Origin: Prosopocoilus inquinatus
Taxonomy: Eukaryota; Arthropoda; Insecta; Coleoptera; Lucanidae
Assembly: GCA_036172665.1 (NCBI GenBank)
Contig: CM069876.1
Span: 41,571,001-41,635,000 of the forward strand
Direction of reading: 5' to 3'
DNA length: 64,000 nt
The notes under the pieces are model-generated. The model was not told the DNA's origin and made no database searches. It worked only from the letters and a program-made list of their open reading frames with translations. Below are positions 22,290-33,425 of the stretch, in pieces. A program made the translations under genes and the position numbers. Position 1 is the first letter of the stretch. Each line of letters starts with the position of its first letter.

Positions 22290-23800
22290 GACGTCAAAAT
22301 TAATTTATGAAGTAGTAACCACATTGTTCATTAAAAGTAGGTCTGTAGTACAAAACATTGGTTACATTTCGAGTGAGGTGCAAGAATTTAAAGAATCGAT
22401 TAGTTTTACTTTTAGTATTTCTTCAAATTGCCCAATTGCATCGGAAACTTTAAATATTCTACTAATAGTAAGTGTTATAGAAAATGCAACCACTCATTGA
22501 AAACCCAAAAAATTTCCAACGATCTACTCTCACTAGAGATTTGGTGAGGAGAAAATCCTCCGATTAGTGAGGATGACACCTTAGCTGTCGAAGTGTGTTT
22601 TGTTGCAAATAATATTGCGGGTATAAATGCTTTAATTTTTATTTAATTAGTTTTGTTTGTGTTAATTTGCCAAAATATTTTACAAAAATATTATCAAAAT
22701 GAAGAAAACGAAAGAAATAAGTTCGTTAAAAAAGTTTTCAAACATAAAAACATGTCATATACAAGTGTTAAAATGACCTAAAATGGATATGTGTATACAG
22801 TCGTGAGCATAAAAAAACAGCCAAGTTTTAAGAGCTAAAATTATACGTATGGCAGTATCCTGCGATTACAGAAAACTGCAACTTTTATTGAAGTTATTCA
22901 ATCTTGTAAAATACATCTGCGTACTCGTGACAATATATTTTTTTAAATCTTTATTGAGGTTGTTAAAAGTTTCGATTATGATGACCAGGCTTGGGACATC
23001 TCCAAAAGTTGTCATGGTTACGCTGTACGCGTTCTGTATAGTCATGGCAACGCTCCGAAACATCTCAAGTCTAATTATGAAATGATAATCTAAATTCAAG
23101 ACTGTTTATTAAAGTTGGATACCATTTAGGAGAAGAATATAATAAAAATATTTAATTTATAAATGATCGGACAGATGTAAAATCAATTCAAAAGTCGACA
23201 TTTCGCTATATGTTGACAGCGTTCAAGGGATGGCAAGCGAAACTGCAAAAGCAAATGAAACACTGATTCGAATTAAAGGGGAAACGAATCAAGGAGACAA
23301 GTTACCACCTAAATAGAAATCAAAAAACAGGAATAGACTCAAAGAAAATCAAAATTATAGGGAATAACAAGATCGATCGCGTAACACGAACAGATTTTGG
23401 GGAAATGTCCCAAACTTCCTGATGCATGATTTATTACTGACCTTGAACAACGATGAATGGGATTCTGCATTGGAGAAAATTGAAAGACGTTTTATGGAAA
23501 CAGATAAAAGTAAAAAAGACAGGAAACATTAGGACAATAAATCGTCAAGGTCAGCAAAAGAACAGCTCAGAAGTAGTCCCTGAAGTCCTAAAGAGAAAAG
23601 CTATGTATGGATATCTTTCTGAAATATCGAAAATGAAATGTTTTGGAAGAGAAAAATGGAAGAATTTTGGAAGGAAATTATAAAATCTAAGTGGAAATGC
23701 GTAAGAGAGGTAAGACGAATACTGGTAAAGAGACCAAAAACCACCAAGAAGAGAACCGGAGGAATTCAAAAGGCATGTAGTTCAAAGATTTCTGCAAAAA
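22290..23800. other. Intergenic, possible transposon remnants
   Basis: A lone end-like motif, ACAGTCGTGAGCATAAAA, is near 22798 and may be one end of a decayed Tc1-like element. The frames at 22849-23085 and 23453-23683 resemble no family I know and are not called. Confidence 0.3.
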
Positions 23801-24720
23801 AAAATAGAAATAGGAATGTCTGAGGGAGGCAATGTTAAGAATCTATCTAAAAGAACGAAGATGGGATGATCGGATGAGGCTTCGAAGAAAAGCGGAGGGA
23901 AGGAGAGTGATGAAGGGAATTGCAACATCTAAGTTGGAAGTGGTACTGGAAATCTTTTGAAAAATCTAAGTGGAAATGCATAGGAAATACAAGAAGAATA
24001 AGGTAAAGGAGACTAAGAATCAGCAAGAAGTACATACAGGTACAGAAATACTTCAAAAGGCATGTGGTTAAAAGATCTCTGTAAAGAGCAAAAATAGGAA
24101 GGTCTGAGGGAGGCAATATTAAAAATATCTGTGAAAGATCGGAAATGGAAGGGTTGGATGAGGCTTCGAAGAAAATCGGAGGAAGGGAGAGAGGTGGGAG
24201 AGAACTTCAAAATCTGAGTTGAAAGTGAAACTGTAAGACTTTGGGAAAAGAATTGCAAAATCTAAGTGGATATGCGTAACAATGTAAAGGAGACTAAGTA
24301 TCAGCAAGAAGTATGCAGAAAGACTTCAAAAGGCAAGTGATTAAAAGATCTCTGCATAGAGCAGAAATAGGAAGGTTTGAGGGAGGCGATGTTGAAAATA
24401 TGTATCTATGAAAGGTCGAAAATGGAATGACTGGATGAAGCTTCGAAGTCAACCTAAGAACTAAGAACTAACAAACTAAGAATTACAAAAACAGCGCAGA
24501 AAGATTTCAGAAACCGTGTGGTTAAAGATATCTGTGAAAAGCAGAAATAGGAAGGCTTGAGGGAGACGTTGGAAAAAAAAACTAAAGACGTTTTGGAACG
24601 GAATTTTTAGAAAAGAAGAATTATTTTGGAATCACTAAGGAGAATATTGGAAAGCTTCACATAAATTACGAGGATAAGTGAAGACAGCACAGCAAAGAAA
24701 GAAATGTAAAGAAACTCGTT
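23800..24720. repeat. Purine-rich tandem array, ~280-bp units
   Basis: GTCTGAGGGAGGCAAT or variants recur at about 23818, 24102, 24375 and 24555, so units are ~284, ~273 and ~180 bp. Shared blocks include GGATGAGGCTTCGAAG, AAGATCTCTG and AATAGGAAGG. Frames on both strands (for example 23847-24116) are by-products. Confidence 0.7.
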
Positions 24721-25226
24721 TAGTATTGACCAACAAATAGGATAGTAGGATACCTGGAATTAAAAAAAGGGTTTGCAGTGCGTAAAAGGGAAATTTGTGG
24801 GAAAAAGTTCGGCCAGACAAGAAACTGAACTATTTGTGTAAAAACAGAAGACTGTGGAAGGTGTTGAATCCGAATGAATAAGACTAAAAGGCAAAAAAAT
24901 AACAACTGAGGACCACAAAATGAAAGGATAGGTATAGAGAGATCAAACAACAGGGAAATGTAAAAAATAGTGATAAAAGCCTATTATGTAAAAGAGAACA
25001 TACAATAATCATCTTTGCTTAGCAAAATTTTATCAGTTTATATTGTATTTATAATTTATTTAATTTGAAGCGTAGGAAAATGAAACATGAGGCAGTATTA
25101 AAAAGAAAAACTTAATTATGGAAATTAAAAGGAATTATTGTTGTGTTGCGTCGGTTTTCTCGGTAAACTTAATTCATTATTAATTAAATACGTTGAGAGA
25201 GTTGGGAGTTCCGAAGTTTTGTACGT

Positions 25227-25335
25227 AATTACCAGAGAGCGGAATTTCTGGGTCTTCTTCAAGCCGATCAAGTCATAATCAGTGATGTATTATCTATGAA
25301 GGTAAAAGGCCCTGAAATTCCGCTCTCTGGTGATT
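25227..25335. mobile_element. Short MITE with ACCAGAGAGCGGAATTTC ends
   Basis: The left arm ACCAGAGAGCGGAATTTC (from 25231) is exactly matched by GAAATTCCGCTCTCTGGT ending at 25331. Weak AATT/GATT flanks surround it. The total is ~105 bp. Confidence 0.75.
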
Positions 25336-26695
25336 ATTGTTCGAGGACGAAGTCCGCACCACGTCGTTTCACAAGGAGCAAACAAAAATAAGCGTCTCGT
25401 TCGTTCATCCAAAGGATGCCAACCGTAAAACTAAACTTGTTTCTTGTTTATTGACGACGTTAGCGCAAAATCCAGTCCAAGTAATCACGAAATAAATCAC
25501 TGCCATTCGTTCTTGAAAGTTTGCGGAGCAAAATTTCTCAAGACTTTTAACCGCAAACAAATGCAGTGCGATAGCCAAGTCTTGGAAATCCAAGTTTGTT
25601 TGCGTTTCATCATTTTCGAAACACTCTTCAGAACGTTCAAAAAAAAAACAAAATTGGCAAAAAAATTACAAAGCAAACAGTTTCTAATGATTACTATGAG
25701 CAAGGGGGGTAGAAAGGGGGAGGGCGTATCAGCTATTTTAAACTATTTTAAACATCATAATTGCTGAGATACTTGTGTATAAGAAACTTCTAGTGCAGTC
25801 TTCGACTTTCTTTTCAATCTCTCTCTCTCTCTCTCTGTTTCGATTATAGTAGGTATACTTAATTGATTTCTTTTCTAGCAAATAATGTTTCAAGCTGAAT
25901 AATAGAGAATTGAAACTAAAAACGAATGCCAAAAAATCGTAAAATTACAAAACGAAACCCATTATGATGATGAGGGCGTAGTTCGATCGCGATACTACCG
26001 AATCACTTCCGCTCTATTGTAAACCTATTTCTACGCCATTTTTCTTACCTTAAGGCCGAGAATCACTCAAAAATGACACACGAAGACCAAATAAACCGGC
26101 ACAACTGCACCACTATAAGAAATTTCGTATTTGTGCGGCGCGTGCGTACGTTCCACCAAGGTCTGTTCTCAACTCAAGTATAAACCAACGAACACTTCGT
26201 CGACATTATAAGCACGTATAATCGTACACGTCACCCGATATTCACGTTCCTAATAATTATCAGTAAACAGCATAAAGTCGCTGATAATCCGGAGAAATCA
26301 GCACGATCGAGGGGACGTTTGCTTTTGTCTTTGGAGCTAGTTGCACTCCGGAGCATTAGGGCTAAGTTGAGGGAAGTATTTTTAGCTCGGGACAAGAGGC
26401 GGGCTGGCACAATAATTTCTCTTGGTTGTTGGCATTGAGCCAAAATTTAATGAGCTAAAGTTTAATGTTTTTAATTCCTTGGTATCAGTAAGTGAAAGTT
26501 GTTTCTAGAAAAAAATTAGAAAAAACATCCATCATTTAGACTTTAGACAGGATTTGACGACATCGTTAATTCTGCAAAACTCATAAAAAATAATTTGTTT
26601 TCTGCTGAAATCCAAATTTACTGTAAATTTTATTACCGTCAGGACTGGGATGAAATAAAAATGATTAGTTGGACAAAATTTTAGAAAAGTTAATG
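25336..26695. other. Intergenic with a GC-richer stretch
   Basis: A (CT)n microsatellite lies at about 25818-25836. The block 26050-26440 has more CpG and a TATAAA-like motif near 26181. It could be a promoter region, but no exon or downstream gene is visible to support this. Confidence 0.3.
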
Positions 26696-27104
26696 TACAG
26701 GGTGTTTCAAAGCTAAAGTCGGTGCTTGCGGGATTCGATTGGAGACGGCGAAATAAATGGAAATGAAAGAATGAAAAAAATTCCTATGTGCTTCCCTTAG
26801 TGAGTTATTCTATAAAAGAAAAAAACAATCTAATTTTTATTTATCTAAAAAAAATAAGCTTAAACATTGGCACGATGTAACATGTAAGGGTCAATGCTGT
26901 CTAAACATGTCCTCATTGTTTAATATATAGTAACGAGAACAAGAAGTACGACTGACAAGTTCAGTATTTCCAGCAGGTTTCAAGTACTAAACTTTGTGTT
27001 TAGCAAAATCCCAAATCTCAAAAAGAAATCTAAAAATGAAATAATAAAACAGTGGTTCCCAGCGGAGTCGACATCGACCACTTGGGGGTAAGGTTATTTG
27101 TAAA

Positions 27105-27331
27105 TCATCTTTTAGAAAACGTTTTTTTCAACTATTCAGGTAGGCATCTACTAAAAAAAAAATCATAAATAAAATCCGACCCCAGGAGAACCCTAAAAGT
27201 TCATCGACCTTCAAGACTTGAAAAGGATCGATGAACTTTTAGGTGTGTCTTGGGGGTCAGAATCTATTTGTTTTTTTTTTTTTTTTAGTGGAGACGTGTC
27301 CCGATAGTTTAAAAAAAGTTTTCTAAAAGAA
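27105..27331. mobile_element. Nested hairpin element
   Basis: A ~227-bp imperfect palindrome. The outer arms TTTTAGAAAACGTTTTTTTC and its counterpart ending AAAGTTTTCTAAAA pair. The inner arms CCTAAAAGTTCATCGACC and GGATCGATGAACTTTTAGG pair around a short loop. It is inserted in, or part of, the larger element. Confidence 0.75.
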
Positions 27332-27399
27332 CATTTATACTACAGATAATTTTAAATATAAATTTAGGATCAGCAAAAAAAATGAAATAAAAAGAGACA

Positions 27400-28090
27400 A
27401 ACAATTTATTGTTAGGGTACAGTCAATATAGTCAAATCGAATAAAATAAAAACAAAAGACGATCGTCAAAACAAATTAAAATGGTGACCAACCGACGAGA
27501 TTAAAATGTAAAATCAAATAAACTATAATCAAGTAAAGAAAAAGAAAACAAAAGACAATCAATTGACAATTAAATATTAAAAAAATCATGTCGTAATCAA
27601 ACCAAAGAAAAAACGAAATAAGATTGACATAAAAAAATAAGAACAAACTAAATGAATTGAAATGAACGAAAGACGAACAGTTAATGAATGAAAAATTAAA
27701 TAAAGTCAAAGTGAATAAAAGAAAAAATAAATAAAAATAGTGATCAATCGATGAGATTAAATTGTAAAATATAAATAAGCTTAAATCCAGTGAAGGAAAC
27801 AAAAACAAAAACAAAAACAAAAGAGATCGAATGACAAAAAGTAAAAAAGAAATCACATCAAAATCAAACCAAAAAAAAAGATCAATTGATAATTAAAAAA
27901 TTAAACACAAAACAAATGAAATCGATTAGAGGGGGAAACAAAGGACGATTAAATGATTATGTTAGATCAATGATCATATTGAAAGTTAAATAAAATAAAG
28001 TCAAATGAGTAATGAAAAAGTAAAAGATGATGATAAATTTAGAACCAAAATAAAAAATCGTACATCTAGAAGTAGCGATAAGTCAAATTG
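27400..28090 (-). repeat. GATCGTCTTTT satellite, block 1 (reverse orientation)
   Basis: A-rich repeats with AAAAGACGATC, AATTGACAATTAAA and GAGATTAAAATGTAAAAT blocks. These are the reverse complement of the T-rich satellite at 59490-61120. The long minus-strand frame 27476-27856 is low-complexity F/L/S-rich sequence from this repeat and not a gene. Confidence 0.7.
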
Positions 28091-28559
28091 ATTTAAAACT
28101 TAACGATTTTTGTGATAACCCAGGTTTGAGACACCCTGTATATATGTAGAAATTATAAATTAATAAGAAAAACAGTTACCTGCGACAGTTTTTGGAAACT
28201 TAAATCGGCAGGCCAATTGTTTCAAATATCTGTTCGCCGAAATGAATGACGTACAAAGAAACGTTTACGACGAGGGGCGTCAAAAAGGCGAGGAAATAAA
28301 ATAATGATTTCTGGGAGCTCAGGATACGAATGAGGGACAAGGCCTTGAGAGAAATCTGTTCTTCAAACTGGAATTATTAGAAGTCAAAAATATTTAAAAG
28401 AAAAGAAAAAAGACAGTAATTTATAATTTTTGAGAAAAGAAATCATATACAGTACCATTCAGAAAATCCGTGGCATCAATTAACAATTATTGATTCTTTT
28501 CCAATCATTGTAATTTTTAATGATAATGTAATTTAAGCCAAACTTTTAATTAGTCGTTT

Positions 28560-29300
28560 GGCTTATGAAATTATTCTTCTTTCAAATGCTCTTGTTCTGT
28601 TCTTCTATTTTAATCCGTCAGCTTTCCAGTCTGTAGGCGGCATTTTTATCTCGTTTACAGTTTTCCTTTTTCTCGCTCTCTGTCTAGTTGTTTGATTTTT
28701 CCTCTCATTTTTTCTCTTCTTCTCTTTTCTAGTCTTCACGTCCGAAGTACTTTTTTACCATAATATTCAATTTCCTATCACCTAAATGGTCCGTTATCTA
28801 AGATCCATTTTCTTATTCACTCTTCACTTTTCCTCCTGCTTTTTACTCCATGCTTTCCACTCTCTGTCTTGTTACCAACTGACTTTTCGTGTAGACTTTC
28901 CTCTTCTTCTCTTTTCTAGTTTATTCTTCGGATTACTTTTTTATGCTTTATGCTCTGCTAAACGGTGAGACTTCTGAGCTCCATTTCGTTATTCAGTCCT
29001 TACTTTTGCTCCTGCTTTTTAATCCATGTTCTCCTATTCTCTATCTGGTTTCTGACTGATTTTCTTCTTCTCTTCTTTTCTGGTCTTTACGTCCAAATTA
29101 TTTCTTACCATAAGCAATGTACGTTCTCCCACTTTTTGTCTGGTTGTAACTGATTTTTCCTCTCGATTTTTCTCTTCTTCTCCTTTCTAGCCTTTACGTC
29201 CAAATTACTCTTTTATCATAATCACATTAATGGTCAGTCTTCTGAGCTCCATTTCGTTATTTACTCTTCCCTTTTGCTTAACTGGTTTTTACTCATTCCA
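28560..29300. repeat. Pyrimidine-rich diverged tandem array
   Basis: Blocks CTTCTTCTC, then TTTCTAG and then ACGTCCAAATTA recur, as do TGAGCTCCATTTCGTTATT (about 28976 and 29248) and a related TCCATTTTCTTATTCACTC (about 28803). Unit length is irregular, ~180-270 bp. The K/R-poor, L/F/S-rich frames here are artefacts. Confidence 0.55.
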
Positions 29301-31383
29301 AATTACTCCTATTATTTCTTTCTCGTGCGAAAAGGAAACACGGAACACTGTGCAATCAAAGAGGTTTAAGGAAAGGCACAATTCTTCTTCCCCTTCCTTC
29401 TTCAAATTATAAAAAAGTGCAAATTGATTCCTTGCAGGGCAAGTACGACAAGGCGTCAGGATTGCAGTTTCCTAATCAGACAAAAAGGTATAGAGGTTTC
29501 AGAAAATAGAGTCAGGTTTTTACACCCCAAAGCCACGTGTGCAAAATCAGAAGAATACCGATTATTTACGTAACTGGGATTTACCCTTCTTCTCTTAGGT
29601 TAACTATAATGGTACTGATGGTACAGATAATGAAAATGAAAAGTAGAACCGATTTTGAAAAGACAGAGAAAATTAATGGTGGATAATGGTCTATTTTATC
29701 CTCTAAATTGTACCCCACACTCCAAAGACAGAAGAGGCAAATGAAGCACGTCTCTTCTTTCGCTCTTAAAAATTATTTTTTATCATAATTCTGTTCCATT
29801 TTTTTTCCTCTTCTTTATTTAATAGCTGTTAGGTTTCTAGAATTTCAAATTTCCGCAAATTTTCTGATAACAGACCAAATTCGAATGTCGGTACAGCGAT
29901 AATGAGGAAACCGGGAACATACAGCGAAACGTTGACTTTTGAACTGATTTTTACAACCCTCCAAAACTTTTCTGTTTTCAGGAAAAGAATTTTTACATTC
30001 AAACAAATGATGGACAAACTTAACATTTGCTCTAGCAGTTTCATTTGATTTAATTCATTATTTGTTAATTAACTATTTCATAAATGCCACAGCCATGTTG
30101 TAAATGATTACAAGATTGATATTAATTTGAAATATCTTGGGGAGGCGATGCATTTATGGAAATATGTATATTAGTACCTATCTTTGACTCAAAAATGCAC
30201 TTGGAATCATTATGCAATCAAGAAGGTACACCTGTATACACTTTTCTTAATTATTTAATTATTTTGTTAATCGTAGCATCTTTTTCGGATTTAATCATTT
30301 CTATAACTACTTTAAGCGCTTCATATTAAATATTATGTGGATTTAATTTTAGATTCATTTACGTGACCAAACTTTCCGGAACTCTGGCTTTATCGAATGG
30401 CCGTTCGTTCACATTATTTCACAAACAGGATATCCTGTGTGTCTACAGTGCAAAACCTCGTTAAGTACGTAACACAATTTCATAACAATTTTTGTCTAAA
30501 TAATTTTAAAATATTAGTTAACTCTGTTGAGCATGTTATTAAAATATTATTTATCTTCAGTATGTACAGGGTGGATCAACTTTGACACTTTAAAAGGGAA
30601 ACGCCTGTTTTTAGAGGAGTTAGACAAAAACTGACCTCCTTAGTATCTGAAACTCAATTTTTATTATAAAATTAGTGGTAAAAACCGCATTTCGATAACT
30701 TAAGCCGTTTAGGAGATGTTTATTCAAAATTCTGCGATTTCTAAAAACCTTTATAACTTTTTTGTTTATGAAAATTTTCGATTTCTGTAAAAACCTTTTA
30801 GAGTTTCTTTTTACGTAGAATTGGTTACCCTTTGTTACATTTTTCCAAGACGCTTATTTTTTGAGATATAAGCTGAGCATCTGATTTTTTATATGTAACA
30901 TTTGTGAGGTGTAAAGTTTTCTTCATTTATGACCAAAAGGCTAATTCAAGATCATATCTTTCTTATTATAAATAATTTTCCATCAGCAATAAATCAGTTT
31001 TACTTAACAAACCTCATCATAAGTGAAGTATGATTCACAACTTGATTCTAATCTAATTCTAATTACAAATCTAATAAAAAAAAATCTGATTGTGAGTTTA
31101 AAAATTAAGTTACTTCCAGCAACATCGTATTGTTAGTTAGATAGTTGAGTTCAAACATGTAACAACGTGTATTACTGATATTACTCATCGCGTTCATGAG
31201 TCATATCATTAAATTATAATAATAATAATAACAACTGATTAACCACTTAAATCGCGACAAACTAACGTCAGGAAGGAATATTATACTTACGTCCAATACT
31301 AATCAGCACATTTTTAAAGTTACTTTCACGTCATACTTTTAAGCTGTTTGTATGTATATACCTAATCAAAGCCCTCATCACAA
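29301..31383. other. Intergenic, transposon end fragment at ~30566
   Basis: A TACAGGGTGGATCAACTTTG motif near 30563 resembles the left ends of the TIR elements at 26696 and 59276. I could not find a matching right end, so it may be a truncated copy. Nothing else is recognised. Confidence 0.35.
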
Positions 31384-31387
31384 CAAG

Positions 31388-31630
31388 TGTTAGAAAATCC
31401 CTCCTTTTCTTAAAAAGTAAAATGAAACGCACATCCCTTTACATTCGACTTTATTCTATCAGTGTTTACAAATGAATGCCTTTATTTTCATGTTTCTTTG
31501 CAGGTCTCGCCTTCGTGATGGTTTTTATTGATACCGCCATAAACGCATAAACTAAAATAGCGCACGGGCATCAACTGGCGGGGCTGTTGTTTTTACACCC
31601 ATAGCCGTCGCTGATAAGCGAGTGCTAACA
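31388..31630 (-). repeat. 3' LTR of the gypsy element
   Basis: A 243-bp LTR, downstream LTR in element orientation, with TGTTAG/CTAACA ends. Reading by eye it is identical to 35984-36226. In element orientation it contains an AATAAA-type signal (within ATCAATAAAAACC). Confidence 0.95.
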
Positions 31631-32185
31631 TTCGGCCATCCTGCAATATGATTCTGTCCTCAGAATCACTGGTCTTCTGAAACAAATACGCATTAGCAAC
31701 AAATCAAAAGCATATCACTTTTACACTTCCTTTGAGGGATTTACTGTAGTTCTACGTGAGAAAAACTCATCTAGTTCTAATCACATACTAGACATTTTAC
31801 AGACTGACAGGTACAGTCATATTCTAGCCAAATGCTGGACATTTTGATAACAGATTGCAATGCTAGTCAGATACCAGCCATTTAACATCGTTGGTTTCTA
31901 CAGTGCTAGTCATATACTAGCCATGGAATAGGTGTCAGTTCTAGTCATTTACTAGACATTTAAATTGGGTCAGACTCCTGCACTAACCTCAACTAACTAA
32001 TTCTCTTTTACTCACTTACCAACCCATCTCGGTTAGCCATGAATGGGGTTCGCAAGTGGTCATATACCAACCCTAATCAACTGTTAGTCATTTACTAACC
32101 CTAATCAACTGTTAGTCATTTACTAACCCTAATCAACTGTTAGTCATTTACTAACCCTGTAGTCGATTATTTTGTGCACCAAATC
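31631..32185 (-). repeat. Repetitive 3' noncoding region of the gypsy element
   Basis: It lies between the end of the integrase frame and the 3' LTR. It holds a perfect 28-bp tandem repeat (units from 32069, 32097 and 32125, containing CCTAATCAACTGTTAGTCAT). It also has many degenerate CTAGTCATATACTAG-like blocks from ~31760 to 31960. The purine tract expected before the 3' LTR is poor (GGATGGCCGAA in element orientation). Confidence 0.8.
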
Positions 32186-33425
32186 TTAAATATGTTCGCC
32201 TGAACTTTTAATCAGTATACTAAATTTAGCCCTACCTTTTAGGACAATCCATGGTTTTATGTTGTCGACTGCCATAACAGTCCTGCCATGCGTATGACCT
32301 TCCCTTAAGTCCTCCACTTCATAGCGGTCGTTCGGCAAAACTCGTCGAACCCTAAAAGGTCCCCTGAACTTTGGGAGTAACTTCCGACTGGCACCCGTAC
32401 TTGGCGCAACATATGCCGCCATCACAAGTTGCCCTTCATTGTATTTTATTGCGGTGGCGCGAGAACGGTCAAAACGCTCCTTTTGAACCTTCTGGTCCGC
32501 CGTCATCCGTTCCTTAATGGTATTTCTCAGTTCTACTAAGTCGAGGCGGTCTAAAGTGTCTTGTATCTCATTTACTAAATAAGAATCAGCAACATGACGT
32601 CGCTTGTAACCAGCTAAAGCCTCGATAGGCGCTAGTCCAAGTGCTTTATTCACTGTACAGTTTAGCGCACTCTGAACTGGTTTAATGCACTGGTCCCAGT
32701 TGTCTTCTCCCTCGCCAGCAGCAGTTACGGCAAGAGCACTTATAATTGTGCGGTTGTAGCGTTCGCACTGCCCATTAGCGCGTGGTGTCGCTACAGCATT
32801 AAGTGTATGCCTTACACCATAGGTTTCACAAAACATCTTGAAGGTCCTAGAGGTGAAAGCAGTTCCCCTATCAGTAATAATTCTAGTTGGAACTCCAAAC
32901 AAATGGAAAAGATTCATTAAGGCCTTGGTCACATGTCGAGCCTTGGTATCCTTCGCAGGTTCGATTACTACGAATTTGGTGAACGCGTCTACAATAACCA
33001 ATAAGAATTTATTTCCACGCCGACTTGTCACGAAGGGACCCACGTGATCAAGATGTAAGGTGTGAAACGGAGTGGCTACTTTCTCTATAGGGTGCAAGAA
33101 CCCTTGTTTCTTTCCAGCTCGGTGCTTGTAATATTGACATTGCAAACAGGAATTTACGTACTTCCGTACAAATCGACACATTCCAGAGAACCAGTAATTC
33201 TCTTGAATTTTTTTGCAAGGTTTTCTCAAGCCCAAAATGGCCCATGTTGTCGTGGCAAAGGCGACAAATTTGCCATCTAACATTACGTGGTACCAACCAA
33301 GCTGAACGATGTTTATCCAGTCTGCGGTAAACCATGCCTTTCTTAAGATGATAATTCTCAAAATATTGTTTGGTCTGAGCATTTTTAATGTTTTCTTGCA
33401 AAATCTTGCGTATCATACACACTTG
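32186..33425 (-). pseudogene. Integrase part of the gypsy pol, frameshifted
   Basis: This is the C-terminal part of the polyprotein, in two frames. The upstream part continues the Gag-Pol frame after the stop at 33426-33428 and carries the start of the H2C2 zinc finger (HDNMGH). A run of seven T on the plus strand (33208-33214) carries one base too many, so the rest lies in the other frame down to 32186. That part holds the CLQC end of the zinc finger and the catalytic D, D and E of the integrase core (near LDHVGPF, TDRGTAF and CERYN). A GPF motif (KFRGPFRVRR) marks the C-terminal GPY/F domain. The enzyme would insert the cDNA into the host chromosome. As read, it cannot be made as one continuous product. 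Confidence 0.9.

Larger units (their letters stand above)
26696..28140. mobile_element. TIR element enclosing a satellite block
   Basis: The left end TACAGGGTGTTTCAAAGCT is matched by the right end, which reads TACAGGGTGTCTCAAACCT in reverse complement. Both are bounded by TA. The 1.4-kb interior has no transposase and holds a nested hairpin (27105-27331) and an A-rich GACGATC satellite (27400-28090). A second element of similar design lies at 59276-61551. Confidence 0.6.

Noticed and set aside
22849..23085. 78-codon frame near a Tc1-like end
   Set aside because: I see no transposase motif (no DDE/DDD pattern or helix-turn-helix) and no matching second end.
23453..23823. Lysine-rich frames that resemble a coiled protein
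   Set aside because: The purine-rich tandem repeats just downstream give similar sequence, and no family features or splice structure are present.
27476..27856. 126-codon minus-strand hydrophobic frame
   Set aside because: Same cause: it is the reverse strand of the A-rich satellite block.
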